Source: Mycobacterium sp. 1245805.9
GTDB taxonomy: Bacteria; Actinomycetota; Actinomycetes; Mycobacteriales; Mycobacteriaceae
Length of the DNA: 64,000 nucleotides
Reading direction: 5' to 3'
NCBI RefSeq assembly: GCF_001672915.1
Contig: NZ_LZKR01000216.1
Coordinates: 23,577 to 87,576 of the forward strand
In this document: one piece after another, positions 21,881 through 29,762 of the stretch
Layout of the letters: each line of letters begins with the position of its first letter
Position numbering within the stretch: position 1 is the stretch's first letter
Position numbers and translations under genes: made by a program
Notes under the pieces: generated by a model
What the model was told of the DNA's origin: nothing
The model's database searches: none
What the model saw: only the letters and a program-made list of their open reading frames with translations

Positions 21881-23262
21881 GGCGCGGCCTCCTGGCCCGT
21901 GATCTGGGTGCTGATCGCGGCGACCAGCGCGTCGACGTCCTCGGTGGTGCGGCCCTCGACGTTGAGCCGCAGCAGCGGCTCGGTGTTGGAGCTGCGTAGG
22001 TTGAACCAGCTGCCCTCGCCCAAATCGACCGTCACCCCGTCCAGATGATCGATGGACTGAATCCGGGTGCCGAACGACTTCAGCACCGCGTCCACACAAT
22101 ACGACGCGTCGGCGACCTTGAAGTTGATCTCGCCAGAAGATTCGTAGCGCTGGTAGTCGGCGGTCAATTCCGAGAGCGGCCGGTCCTGTTCGCCGAGCGC
22201 GGCCAGCACGTACAGCGCCGCAAGCATCCCGGAGTCGGCGCCCCAGAAGTCGCGGAAGTAGTAGTGCGCGGAGTGTTCTCCGCCGAAGATCGCGCCGGTG
22301 TCGGCCATTAGCGCCTTGATATAGGAGTGGCCGACGCGTGAGCGCAGCGGTGTGCCGCCGCGTTCGGTGACCAGTTCGGGCACCGCGCGGGAGGTGATCA
22401 CGTTGTGGATGATCGTGGCGCCGATCTCGCGGCCCAGCTCGCGCGCGGCCACCAGGCTGGTCACCGTCGACGGCGAAACCAGCTGGCCGCGTTCGTCGAC
22501 CACGAAGCACCGGTCGGCGTCGCCGTCGAAGGCCAGCCCTATGTCCGCGCCGCTGTCGCGCACGAACTGCTGCAGGTCCACCAGGTTGGCCGGGTCAAGC
22601 GGGTTGGCCTCGTGGTTGGGGAACGAGCCGTCGAGCTCGAAGTACAACGGCAACAAGGTGATCGAGTCGATCGCGCCGAGCACCGCCGGGGCGGTGTGCC
22701 CGGCCATGCCGTTGCCGGCATCCACGGCCACCCGCAGCGGGCGCAGCCCGGAGGTGTTCACCAGCGAACGCAGGAACGTCCCGTAGTCGGCGAGGACGTC
22801 CTGGTCGGTGGCGGTGCCGGCCGGCCCGTCGTACGCCGGGACGCCGGCGATCACGTCGTCGCTGACGGCGCCCAGCCCGGTGTCGGCGCCCACCGGTTTG
22901 GCGCCGGCCCGGCACAGCTTGATGCCGTTATAGGCGGCCGGGTTGTGGCTGGCGGTGAACATCGCGCCGGGGCAGTCGAGCAGCCCCGAGGCGAAATAGA
23001 GCTGGTCGGTGGACGCCAGCCCGATCCGCACCACGTCCAGGCCCTGGCCCAGCACGCGGCGCGCGAACGCGGCGGCCAGCGCCGGCGAACTGTCGCGCAT
23101 GTCGTGGCCGATCGCCACCCGGGTGGCGCCCTCGCCGCGCATCAGCCGGGCGAACGCCGCCCCCAGTTCGGTGACCAGTGACTCGTCGAGCTCCTCGCCG
23201 ACCAGCCCGCGCACGTCGTACGCTTTGACGACACGGTGAACGGTCGCGGCGGACCGGGACAT
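21877..23262 (-). CDS. pmmA: Phosphomannomutase
   Basis: 461 aa. Alpha-D-phosphohexomutase family: catalytic serine in MFTASHNPAAYNGIKL, metal loop LAFDGDADRCFVVD, sugar loop GGEHSAHYYFRDF, phosphate loop near the end (RSSNTEPLLRLNVEG). It converts mannose-6-P to mannose-1-P for GDP-mannose, and possibly glucose phosphates as well. Also called manB in some papers (Rv3257c). First gene of the run pmmA-SIS-manA. Confidence 0.97.
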   Translation of the reverse strand: MSRSAATVHRVVKAYDVRGLVGEELDESLVTELGAAFARLMRGEGATRVAIGHDMRDSSPALAAAFARRVLGQGLDVVRIGLASTDQLYFASGLLDCPGAMFTASHNPAAYNGIKLCRAGAKPVGADTGLGAVSDDVIAGVPAYDGPAGTATDQDVLADYGTFLRSLVNTSGLRPLRVAVDAGNGMAGHTAPAVLGAIDSITLLPLYFELDGSFPNHEANPLDPANLVDLQQFVRDSGADIGLAFDGDADRCFVVDERGQLVSPSTVTSLVAARELGREIGATIIHNVITSRAVPELVTERGGTPLRSRVGHSYIKALMADTGAIFGGEHSAHYYFRDFWGADSGMLAALYVLAALGEQDRPLSELTADYQRYESSGEINFKVADASYCVDAVLKSFGTRIQSIDHLDGVTVDLGEGSWFNLRSSNTEPLLRLNVEGRTTEDVDALVAAISTQITGQEAAP

Positions 23263-23365
23263 GCGAAACTCCTGACGCTCCTGACTATGGGGTCTTGGCG
23301 CCAGCCTATCGGCCCGAGAAAAACGTGCGGCGCTTTAGACCCGGCTAGACGGGCCTAGTCCCGGC

Positions 23366-23812
23366 CTAGTCAGCGGGGTCGGGCAACACCCGCAGATGCC
23401 CGCGCCGCCGACCCGAACGGTGCTCCGGAGGCGCGAGCAGCCCGCTGCTCGGCGCGGTGGCATGGGCCCCGGCGTGGATGTGGGGATCGGCAAACCCGTT
23501 GACCGGCGCCGCCCCGTAGGGCACGGCCGCGTCGCCCGGGCGCCCCTCGCGCACCGCGTCGGCCAGGGCGACCAGGTCGTCCTCGTCGGGATGGACGGGT
23601 TCGGCAAGGAGCGGTCCGGCGTGGCGCACCAGCTCCCATCCGCGCGGCGCGGTGATCCGGCCGGCGTGGCCGACGCACAGGTCCCACGAGTGCGGTTCCC
23701 GCGCGGTGGCCAACGGGCCCACCACCGCCGTCGAGTCCGAGTAGACGAACGTCAAGGTCGCCACGGCATAGTGCGGACACCCGGGCCGGCAACAGCGACG
23801 GGGAACGTTCAC
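23366..23812 (-). CDS. DUF3499-type small Cys-rich protein
   Basis: 148 aa from GTG 23812. The N-terminus RRCCRPGCPHYAVATLTFVYSDSTAVVGPLA and the later CVGHAGRITAPRGWE form the conserved core of the actinobacterial DUF3499 family, with Cys spacing that suggests metal binding. The C-terminal third is Pro/Ala-rich and low in conservation. Function unknown. A TAGCCT hexamer ends 6 nt before the GTG, so the message may be leaderless. Divergent from the 23902 gene. Counterpart of Rv3258c. Confidence 0.85.
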   Translation of the reverse strand: MNVPRRCCRPGCPHYAVATLTFVYSDSTAVVGPLATAREPHSWDLCVGHAGRITAPRGWELVRHAGPLLAEPVHPDEDDLVALADAVREGRPGDAAVPYGAAPVNGFADPHIHAGAHATAPSSGLLAPPEHRSGRRRGHLRVLPDPAD

Positions 23813-23818
23813 GCCGAA

Positions 23819-23824
23819 AGGCTA
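23819..23824 (-). promoter_or_regulatory. -10 element for the DUF3499 gene (leaderless)
   Basis: TAGCCT on the minus strand lies 6 nt upstream of the GTG at 23812, a spacing that would put the transcript start on the start codon. Confidence 0.4.
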
Positions 23825-23901
23825 TCGTGCGCAAACGCCACGGAAGCGCCGGACACGCGCATCCGCCCGACGCGCGATTCCCAACCGTTACCATCGGCCC
23901 G

Positions 23902-24408
23902 ATGACGGATTCCCGGGGCTCCCCGCACAGCGATCGGTCGCGGCGCCGGTCGGCTGCCTACCGCGCGGCGCGCCGGGGCCGCGAGATGCGCGGCCCGTTG
24001 CTGCCGCCGACGGTGCCGGGCTGGCGCAGCCGGGCCGAGCGGTTCGACATGGCGGTGCTGGAGGCCTACGAACCGATCGAGCGGCGCTGGCAGGAGCGGG
24101 TGTCGGAACTCGACGTGGCGGTCGACGAAATCCCCCGCATCGCCGCCAAGGACCCCGACAGCGTGCAGTGGCCGCCCGAGGTGATCGCCGACGGGCCGAT
24201 CGCGCTCGCCCGCCTGATTCCGGCCGGCGTCGACGTCCGCGGCAATTCCACGCGGGCACGAATCGTCTTGTTCCGCAAGCCGATTGAGAGGCGGGCCAAG
24301 GACACCGACGAACTTGGCGAGCTGCTGCACGAAATCCTGGTGGCCCAGGTGGCAATCTACTTGGACGTCGAGCCCTCCGTCATCGACCCCACGATCGACG
24401 ACGAATGA
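23902..24408 (+). CDS. Zincin-like metallopeptidase-family protein with degenerate active site
   Basis: 168 aa from ATG 23902; other in-frame starts are 23827 and 23986, and the conserved part (MRGPLLPPTVPGWRSRAERF) begins at the last. Residues after that match the PF06262 metallopeptidase-like family, including IVLFRKPIERRAKD. Where the family has HExxH this protein has HEILV (LLHEILVAQ), so the second zinc-binding His is missing and peptidase activity is doubtful. The related mycobacterial protein (Rv3259) has the same change as far as I recall. Function unknown. Confidence 0.8.
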   Translation: MTDSRGSPHSDRSRRRSAAYRAARRGREMRGPLLPPTVPGWRSRAERFDMAVLEAYEPIERRWQERVSELDVAVDEIPRIAAKDPDSVQWPPEVIADGPIALARLIPAGVDVRGNSTRARIVLFRKPIERRAKDTDELGELLHEILVAQVAIYLDVEPSVIDPTIDDE

Positions 24409-24421
24409 CGTTGCGCGGGCG

Positions 24422-24787
24422 TCAGATGATGCCGCGCTTGAGGCGGCGGCGCTCGCGCTCGGAGAGGCCGCCCCAGATGCCGAAGCGCTCGTCATGCGCC
24501 AGGGCGTACTCGAGGCACTCGTGGCGCACCTCGCAGCCGAGGCAGATCTTCTTGGCCTCGCGGGTCGAGCCGCCCTTCTCGGGGAAGAAGGCCTCGGGGT
24601 CGGTCTGCGCGCAGAGCGCGCGATCCTGCCACTGATCCGGGGTCGGCAGCGGCTCGGGTTCGGGCTCGAAAGCGACTGGGGCATCGGGAACCACAGTCAG
24701 ATGCGGGCGGACGGGTGCCGCCGGCAGCGAGCCGATGGTGCTGTGCGGTGTGCTTGCCATGACGCCCCGAAGGTGCTCATAAGACAT
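24422..24787 (-). CDS. whiB2: WhiB2, iron-sulfur regulator of septation
   Basis: 121 aa from ATG 24787, chosen for GAGGAGGCGG about 10 nt upstream. The Wbl domain fills the C-terminal half: C59, C82, C85 and C91 ligate a [4Fe-4S] cluster, GIWGG (103-107) is the sigma-interaction turn, and ERERRRLKRGII is the basic DNA-binding tail. The N-terminal 50 residues are a Pro-rich extension not present in the 89-aa M. tuberculosis annotation. WhiB2 is essential and controls septum formation and division genes. Divergent from fbiA. Confidence 0.96.
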   Translation of the reverse strand: MSYEHLRGVMASTPHSTIGSLPAAPVRPHLTVVPDAPVAFEPEPEPLPTPDQWQDRALCAQTDPEAFFPEKGGSTREAKKICLGCEVRHECLEYALAHDERFGIWGGLSERERRRLKRGII

Positions 24788-25080
24788 GCTTCGTCCGCCT
24801 CCTCAGGTTTGATTTGAGAGAGTGAGTGAGTTCCCACTGTTCTGATGTACAGACAATTCGAACATGTGATCGAATCTCGGTCTGCGACACCGGAATCGGC
24901 CGGCCAACCGGGAAATGACACTGATGTGATTAGACACTTGTTAACCTGCCTGGTCAAGCGCAACGGCGAATTTCCATATCATCTCGTGACCAAATTCCGG
25001 CGTTTCCGTTGTTTTGCGACCTTCGGCGTGTCGATCACAGTCCCCACCCGGGCAGTACTGTCGAGCCCTGTGAAGGTCAA
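24788..25080. other. Divergent whiB2/fbiA regulatory region
   Basis: 293 bp without a credible gene; AT content is higher than in the neighbourhood. It holds the whiB2 ribosome site near the left end, long enough upstream sequence for a whiB2 leader, and at the right end the fbiA -10 and duplicated start. Confidence 0.6.
25056..25061 (+). promoter_or_regulatory. -10 element for fbiA
   Basis: TACTGT fits TAnnnT. A start site 7-9 nt downstream falls on the first of two duplicated GTG codons (25070), not on the fbiA GTG (25081). Confidence 0.45.
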
Positions 25081-25091
25081 GTGAAGGTCAC
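25070..25091 (+). repeat. 11-bp tandem duplication over the fbiA start codon
   Basis: GTGAAGGTCAA (25070-25080) is followed at once by GTGAAGGTCAC (25081-25091). The first copy encodes M-K-V-K and then a TGA that overlaps the second GTG. Only the second copy is in frame with fbiA. Confidence 0.85.
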
Positions 25092-26073
25092 CGTTCTGGT
25101 CGGTGGGGTTGGCGGCGCCCGGTTCCTGCTGGGTGTTCAACAGCTGCTGGGGCTGGGTCAGTTCTCGCATCAGGGCCAAGATTCCGACGGACACGAACTG
25201 GCCGCGGTCGTCAACGTCGGCGACGATGCGTGGATCCACGGGGTGCGCGTCTGTCCGGATTTGGACACCTGCATGTACACCTTAGGTGGAGGTGTCGACC
25301 CGGAGCGCGGGTGGGGTCATCGCGACGAAACCTGGCACGCCAAAGAGGAATTGGCGCGCTACGGCGTGCAGCCGGACTGGTTCGGGCTCGGAGACCGCGA
25401 CCTGGGCACCCATCTGGTGCGCACCCAGATGCTCAACGCGGGCTACCCGCTGTCGCAGATCACCACCGCGCTGTGCGATCGCTGGCAACCGGGCGCGCGG
25501 TTGCTGCCGGCCACCGACGATCGCTGCGAGACGCACGTGGTGATCACCGATCCCGCCGACGACAGCCGCCGCGCCATCCACTTCCAGGAGTGGTGGGTGC
25601 GCTACCGGGCCCAGGTGCCCACGCACAGCTTCGCGTTCGTCGGCGCCGAAAAGGCCAGCGCCACAGCCGAAGCCGTGGCGGCCATCGGCGAAGCCGACGT
25701 GATCCTGCTGGCGCCGTCCAACCCGGTGGTCAGCGTCGGCGCCATCCTGGCGGTGCCCGGCATCCGCGGGGCGCTGCGCTCTGCCAAGGCCCCGGTGGTC
25801 GGCTACTCGCCGATCATCGGCGGAAAGCCGTTGCGCGGCATGGCCGATGCGTGCCTGTCGGTGATCGGGGTCGAATCCACCGCCGAGGCGGTGGGCCGGC
25901 ATTTCGGGGCGCGGCGGGCCACCGGGATCCTGGATTGCTGGCTGATCCACGAGGGCGACGAGGCCGACATCGAGGGGGTGGCGGTGCGCGCGGCGCCGCT
26001 CATCATGCGCGACCCCAAGGCGACGGCCGAGATGGTCGCCGCGGGGCTGGAGCTCGCGGGCGTGACGGCGTGA
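25081..26073 (+). CDS. fbiA: FbiA, phosphoenolpyruvyl/lactyl transferase of F420 synthesis
   Basis: 330 aa from GTG 25081 (V/M-KVTVLVGGVGGARFLLG), one residue shorter than in M. tuberculosis. The N-terminal GGVGGARFL is the CofD-family nucleotide loop; VVNVGDDAWIHGVRVCPDLDT and LAPSNPVVSVGAIL are further family motifs. It transfers the phosphoenolpyruvyl (or phospholactyl) group from the activated guanosine donor to the deazaflavin Fo, giving (dehydro-)F420-0. Followed by fbiB. F420 powers activation of the nitroimidazole prodrugs in mycobacteria, so this locus matters for resistance. Confidence 0.97.
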   Translation: MKVTVLVGGVGGARFLLGVQQLLGLGQFSHQGQDSDGHELAAVVNVGDDAWIHGVRVCPDLDTCMYTLGGGVDPERGWGHRDETWHAKEELARYGVQPDWFGLGDRDLGTHLVRTQMLNAGYPLSQITTALCDRWQPGARLLPATDDRCETHVVITDPADDSRRAIHFQEWWVRYRAQVPTHSFAFVGAEKASATAEAVAAIGEADVILLAPSNPVVSVGAILAVPGIRGALRSAKAPVVGYSPIIGGKPLRGMADACLSVIGVESTAEAVGRHFGARRATGILDCWLIHEGDEADIEGVAVRAAPLIMRDPKATAEMVAAGLELAGVTA

Positions 26074-26126
26074 CCCGCGCCGGCGACGATGCAGAGCGGA
26101 GCGATGCTGAGGAGCGGCGCCAATGA
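26070..26126 (+). repeat. MIRU-like unit joining fbiA to fbiB
   Basis: A short open frame (GTG 26070 to TGA 26124-26126, 18 codons, VTRAGDDAERSDAEERRQ) overlaps the fbiA stop by GTGA and overlaps the fbiB start by ATGATG. The DNA (GCGCCGGCGACGATGCAGAG and following) resembles the mycobacterial interspersed repetitive units that I remember, which have precisely this overlapping mini-ORF design. Confidence 0.6.
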
Positions 26127-27484
26127 TGGAGCACGGCACCGGCTCGGCGATCGAGATCCTGCCCGTCAGCGGGCTCCCCGAGTTCCGGCCCGGCGACGAC
26201 CTCGCCGCGGCCGTCGCCGCCGCCGCGCCTTGGCTGCGCGACGGCGACGTCGTGGTGGTGACCAGCAAGGTGGTGTCCAAATGCGAAGGCCGGCTGGTGC
26301 CGGCGCCGCGGGACGCCGAGGAGCGCGACCGGCTGCGCCGCAAGCTGGTCGACGACGAGGCGGTGCGCGTGCTGGCGCGCAAGGGCCAGACGCTGATCAC
26401 CGAGAACCGGCTCGGCCTGGTCCAGGCCGCCGCCGGGGTGGACGGATCCAACGTCGACCGCGACGAGCTGGCGCTGCTGCCGGTCGATCCCGACGCCAGC
26501 GCCGCGGCGCTGCGCGCCGGCCTGCGCGAGCGCCTCGGCGTCGGCGCCGCCGTCGTCGTCACCGACACGATGGGCCGCGCCTGGCGCAACGGCCAGACCG
26601 ACGCGGCCGTCGGCGCCGCGGGTCTTCGTGTGCTGCACAGCTATTCGGGGGCCGTCGACGCCCACGGCAACGAGCTGCTCGTCACCGAGATCGCGATCGC
26701 CGACGAGGTCGCCGCCGCCGCCGATCTGGTCAAGGGCAAGCTGACCGCGATGCCGGTGGCCGTGGTGCGCGGGCTGCCGGGCAGCGTCGTGACCGACGAC
26801 GGCACCACCGCGCGGCAGCTGCTGCGGCCCGGCGAGGAGGACCTGTTCTGGCTCGGCACCGCCGAAGCCCTCGACCAGGGCCGCCGCGAGGCCCAGCTGC
26901 TGCGCCGCTCGGTGCGCCAGTTCAGCGCCGAGCCGGTGCCGCCCGAGCTGATCGAGGCCGCCGTCGCCGAGGCGCTCACCGCGCCGGCGCCCCACCACAC
27001 TCGGCCGGTCCGGTTCGTGTGGCTGCGCACCCCGGGGAGGCGGGCCCGGCTGCTGGACCGGATGAGGGACAAGTGGCGCGCGGACCTCGCCGGCGACGGC
27101 CGGCCCGCCGACTCGGTCGAGCGGCGGGTGGCGCGCGGCCAGATCCTCTACGACGCGCCCGAGGTCGTCATCCCGTTCCTGGTCCCCGAGGGCGCCCACG
27201 ACTATCCCGACGCCGCCCGCACCGCCGCCGAGCACACCATGTTCACCGTCGCGGTCGGGGCGGCCGTGCAGGCGCTGCTGGTCGCGCTGGCGGTGCGGGG
27301 GGTGGGCAGCTGCTGGATCGGCTCGACGATCTTCGCCGCCGACCTGGTCCGCGCCGAGCTCGAGCTGCCCGGCGACTGGGAGCCGTTGGGCGCCATCGCG
27401 ATCGGCTACGCCTCCGAGGCCGCCGGGAAGCCGCCCGGGCCGCGCGCCGCGCCGGACCCCGGGGATTTGCTGCTACGCAAGTAA
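26123..27484 (+). CDS. fbiB: FbiB, F420 gamma-glutamyl ligase / reductase
   Basis: 453 aa. The N-terminal half (to about 250) is the CofE-type ligase (DGDVVVVTSKVVSKCEGR, VVVTDTMGRAWRNGQ, HGNELLVTEIAIADE) that adds gamma-linked glutamates to F420-0. The C-terminal half (RRSVRQFSAEPVPPELIEAAV ... GSCWIGSTIF) is an FMN-binding nitroreductase-like domain that reduces dehydro-F420-0. Both domains are intact and the length fits the family. ATG 26123 has GGAGCGG upstream; ATG 26126 directly follows. Linked to fbiA by a mini-ORF. Confidence 0.97.
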   Translation: MMEHGTGSAIEILPVSGLPEFRPGDDLAAAVAAAAPWLRDGDVVVVTSKVVSKCEGRLVPAPRDAEERDRLRRKLVDDEAVRVLARKGQTLITENRLGLVQAAAGVDGSNVDRDELALLPVDPDASAAALRAGLRERLGVGAAVVVTDTMGRAWRNGQTDAAVGAAGLRVLHSYSGAVDAHGNELLVTEIAIADEVAAAADLVKGKLTAMPVAVVRGLPGSVVTDDGTTARQLLRPGEEDLFWLGTAEALDQGRREAQLLRRSVRQFSAEPVPPELIEAAVAEALTAPAPHHTRPVRFVWLRTPGRRARLLDRMRDKWRADLAGDGRPADSVERRVARGQILYDAPEVVIPFLVPEGAHDYPDAARTAAEHTMFTVAVGAAVQALLVALAVRGVGSCWIGSTIFAADLVRAELELPGDWEPLGAIAIGYASEAAGKPPGPRAAPDPGDLLLRK

Positions 27485-27494
27485 TACTGGGCGC

Positions 27495-29069
27495 ATGCAG
27501 TTCGCGGGCAAGGCGGCGGCGTCGGCCGACAAGGTCCGCGGCGGCTACTACACGCCCGCCCCGGTGGCGCGGTTCCTGGCCCGCTGGGTCCGCGAGGCCG
27601 GCCCGCGGATCGTCGAACCGTCCTGCGGCGACGGCGCGATCCTGCGCGAGCTGGCCGCGCTGGGCGCCCGGGCGCGCGGGGTGGAGCTGATCGCCGACGA
27701 GGCGGCCAAGGCAAGGCGCTTCGCACCCGTCGACGCCGAGAGCCTGTTCACCTGGCTGGCCGGGGCCGAAGCAGGCTCGTGGGACGGCGTCGCCGGCAAC
27801 CCGCCCTACATCCGCTTCGGCAACTGGCCGCCCGACGAGCGCGACCCGGCGCTGGAGCTGATGCGCCGCGCGGGGCTGCGGCCCAGCCGCCTGACCAACG
27901 CGTGGGTCCCGTTCGTCGTCGCCGGCACGGTCCTGGTGCGCGACGGCGGCCGGGTGGGCCTAGTGCTGCCGGCCGAGTTGCTGCAGGTCGGCTATGCCGC
28001 GCAACTGCGCGAGTTCCTGCTCGGCCGGTTCCGCGAGATCACGCTGGTGACCTTCGAGCGGCTGGTGTTCGACGGCGTCCTGCAGGAGGTCGTGCTGTTC
28101 TGCGGCGTGGCCGGGCCCGGCCCCGCGCGGATGCGCACCGTCCACCTCGCCGACGCCGACGCACTGGCGGGCGCCGATCTCGACACCGACTGGGCGCCTG
28201 CGCTGCTGCACGAAAAGGAGAAGTGGACCAAATACTTCCTGGAGCCCGACGCCATCCGGCTGCTGCGCGCGCTCAAGGCGTCGCCGGCGATGACACGGCT
28301 CGGGTCGCTCGCCGACGTGGACGTCGGGATCGTGACGGGCCGCAACAGCTTCTTCACCTTCACCGACGCGCAGGCCGACGGGCTCGGGTTGCGGCCGCAC
28401 TGCGTCCCGCTCGTGTCGCGCAGCGCACAGCTGACGGGGCTGATCTACGACACCGATTGCCGCGCAAGCGATGTCGCGGCGGGGCAGCGGACCTGGCTGC
28501 TCAACGCGCCGCCGGCACCCACCGACGCCGCCCTGCTCGCGCACGTCGGGGCCGGTGAATCCGCCGGCGTGCACCGCGGGTACAAGTGCTCGATCCGCGC
28601 GCCGTGGTGGATCACCCCGTCGCTGTGGATGCCCGACCTGTTCCTGCTGCGCCAGATCCACCGGGCGCCGCGCCTGACCGTCAACGCCGCCGCGGCGACG
28701 AGCACCGACACCGTGCACCGGGTCCGGCTCGCGCCCGGCGTCGACGCCAGCTCGCTGGCCGCGGTGTTCCACAACAGCGTGACGTTCGCGTTCGCCGAGA
28801 TAGTGGGCCGCAGCTACGGTGGGGGCATCTTGGAGCTGGAACCGAGGGAAGCCGAGCAGCTGCCCATTCCGCCACCCGCGCACGCCTGCGCCGACCTCGC
28901 CCGCGACGTCGACCTGTTGCTGAAGGCGGGCGAAACTGAGAAAGCTCTCGACGTGGTCGACCGCCACGTCCTGATCGACGGGCTCGGGTTGTCCGGCGAC
29001 GTCGTGGCGCAGTGCCGCACGGCCTGGGCCTCGCTGCGGGACCGCCGAACGAGGCGGGGATCCCGGTGA
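27495..29069 (+). CDS. mamA: N6-adenine DNA methyltransferase MamA
   Basis: 524 aa. The SAM site is IVEPSCGDGAILRELAALGA and the catalytic motif IV is NPPYIRF, which defines an N6-adenine (gamma-type) methylase. The C-terminal half is target recognition (LHEKEKWTKYF ... SYGGGILELEPREAEQLPIP), similar to type IIG/TaqI-like enzymes without a nuclease domain. In M. tuberculosis the ortholog Rv3263 (MamA) methylates CTGGAG/CTCCAG and alters expression where the site meets the -10. It starts 10 bp after fbiB; TAATAC ends 7 nt before the ATG and could be its own -10. Confidence 0.94.
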   Translation: MQFAGKAAASADKVRGGYYTPAPVARFLARWVREAGPRIVEPSCGDGAILRELAALGARARGVELIADEAAKARRFAPVDAESLFTWLAGAEAGSWDGVAGNPPYIRFGNWPPDERDPALELMRRAGLRPSRLTNAWVPFVVAGTVLVRDGGRVGLVLPAELLQVGYAAQLREFLLGRFREITLVTFERLVFDGVLQEVVLFCGVAGPGPARMRTVHLADADALAGADLDTDWAPALLHEKEKWTKYFLEPDAIRLLRALKASPAMTRLGSLADVDVGIVTGRNSFFTFTDAQADGLGLRPHCVPLVSRSAQLTGLIYDTDCRASDVAAGQRTWLLNAPPAPTDAALLAHVGAGESAGVHRGYKCSIRAPWWITPSLWMPDLFLLRQIHRAPRLTVNAAAATSTDTVHRVRLAPGVDASSLAAVFHNSVTFAFAEIVGRSYGGGILELEPREAEQLPIPPPAHACADLARDVDLLLKAGETEKALDVVDRHVLIDGLGLSGDVVAQCRTAWASLRDRRTRRGSR

Positions 29070-29608
29070 GCCCTCGGGAGTCCGCGATCGCGATCCTCGG
29101 CGACTGGCGCGCCCCCGACGCGGCGCAGGACTCGCTGCGGCACGCGGTGCTGGCCTTCGTGCACGCCCGCCCCGACGCCTGCCGCCGCGCATGCGCGGCG
29201 GGCCACGTCACCGCCTCGGCACTCGTCCTCGATCACACCGGCTCCCGGGTGCTGCTGACCCTGCACCCGCGGTTGGGCCGCTGGGTGCAACTCGGCGGCC
29301 ACTGCGACGAGGACGACCCCGACGTCGTCGCCGCGGCGCTGCGCGAGGCGACCGAGGAATCCGGTGTCGACGGCCTGCGCATCGAGCCGGAGCTGGCCGC
29401 CGTGCACGTGCACCCGGTCACGTGCTCGCTGGGCGTGCCGACCCGCCACCTGGATATGCAGTTCGTCGCCCACGCGCCGGCCGGCGCCCGGATCGCGATC
29501 AGCGACGAGTCCGACGACTTGCGGTGGTGGCCCGCCGACGCGCTGCCGGACGGCACCGATCACGCGCTGAAGTACTTGGTCGCCCGGGCCTGCGCCCGCC
29601 GCGCGTGA
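29066..29608 (+). CDS. Nudix-family hydrolase
   Basis: 180 aa from GTG 29066, which overlaps the mamA stop (GTGA). The Nudix helix is recognisable as LREATEESGV after GGHCDEDD, but the glutamate eight residues before RE is Pro and the Gly spacing is off by one, so the box is non-canonical. The core has the usual strand WVQLGGHCDE and HLDMQFVAHAP. Probably hydrolyses a nucleoside diphosphate derivative; substrate unknown. I do not recall this gene at this place in H37Rv. Confidence 0.85.
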   Translation: MSPRESAIAILGDWRAPDAAQDSLRHAVLAFVHARPDACRRACAAGHVTASALVLDHTGSRVLLTLHPRLGRWVQLGGHCDEDDPDVVAAALREATEESGVDGLRIEPELAAVHVHPVTCSLGVPTRHLDMQFVAHAPAGARIAISDESDDLRWWPADALPDGTDHALKYLVARACARRA

Positions 29609-29623
29609 AAGCCAGACCGCAAT

Positions 29624-29675
29624 TTGCAGTACTTGCAGTAGTCACGCATTGATCCAGATGGAAATTGCAGTAGTC
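29624..29675. repeat. Three direct copies of TTGCAGTA upstream of the PE_PGRS gene
   Basis: Copies at 29624-29631, 29633-29640 and 29665-29672; the last two extend to TTGCAGTAGTC. The first two are in tandem with 9-bp period. They lie 90-140 bp before the PE_PGRS start and may be regulator sites. Confidence 0.6.
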
Positions 29676-29762
29676 CGTTCCGGCTCCAAGGAGCGCTCGG
29701 CGGGCTGACAATAAGCCTTCAGGCGTTGGCGACACCCCACGCCATCGCTCGAAGGGACAGCA

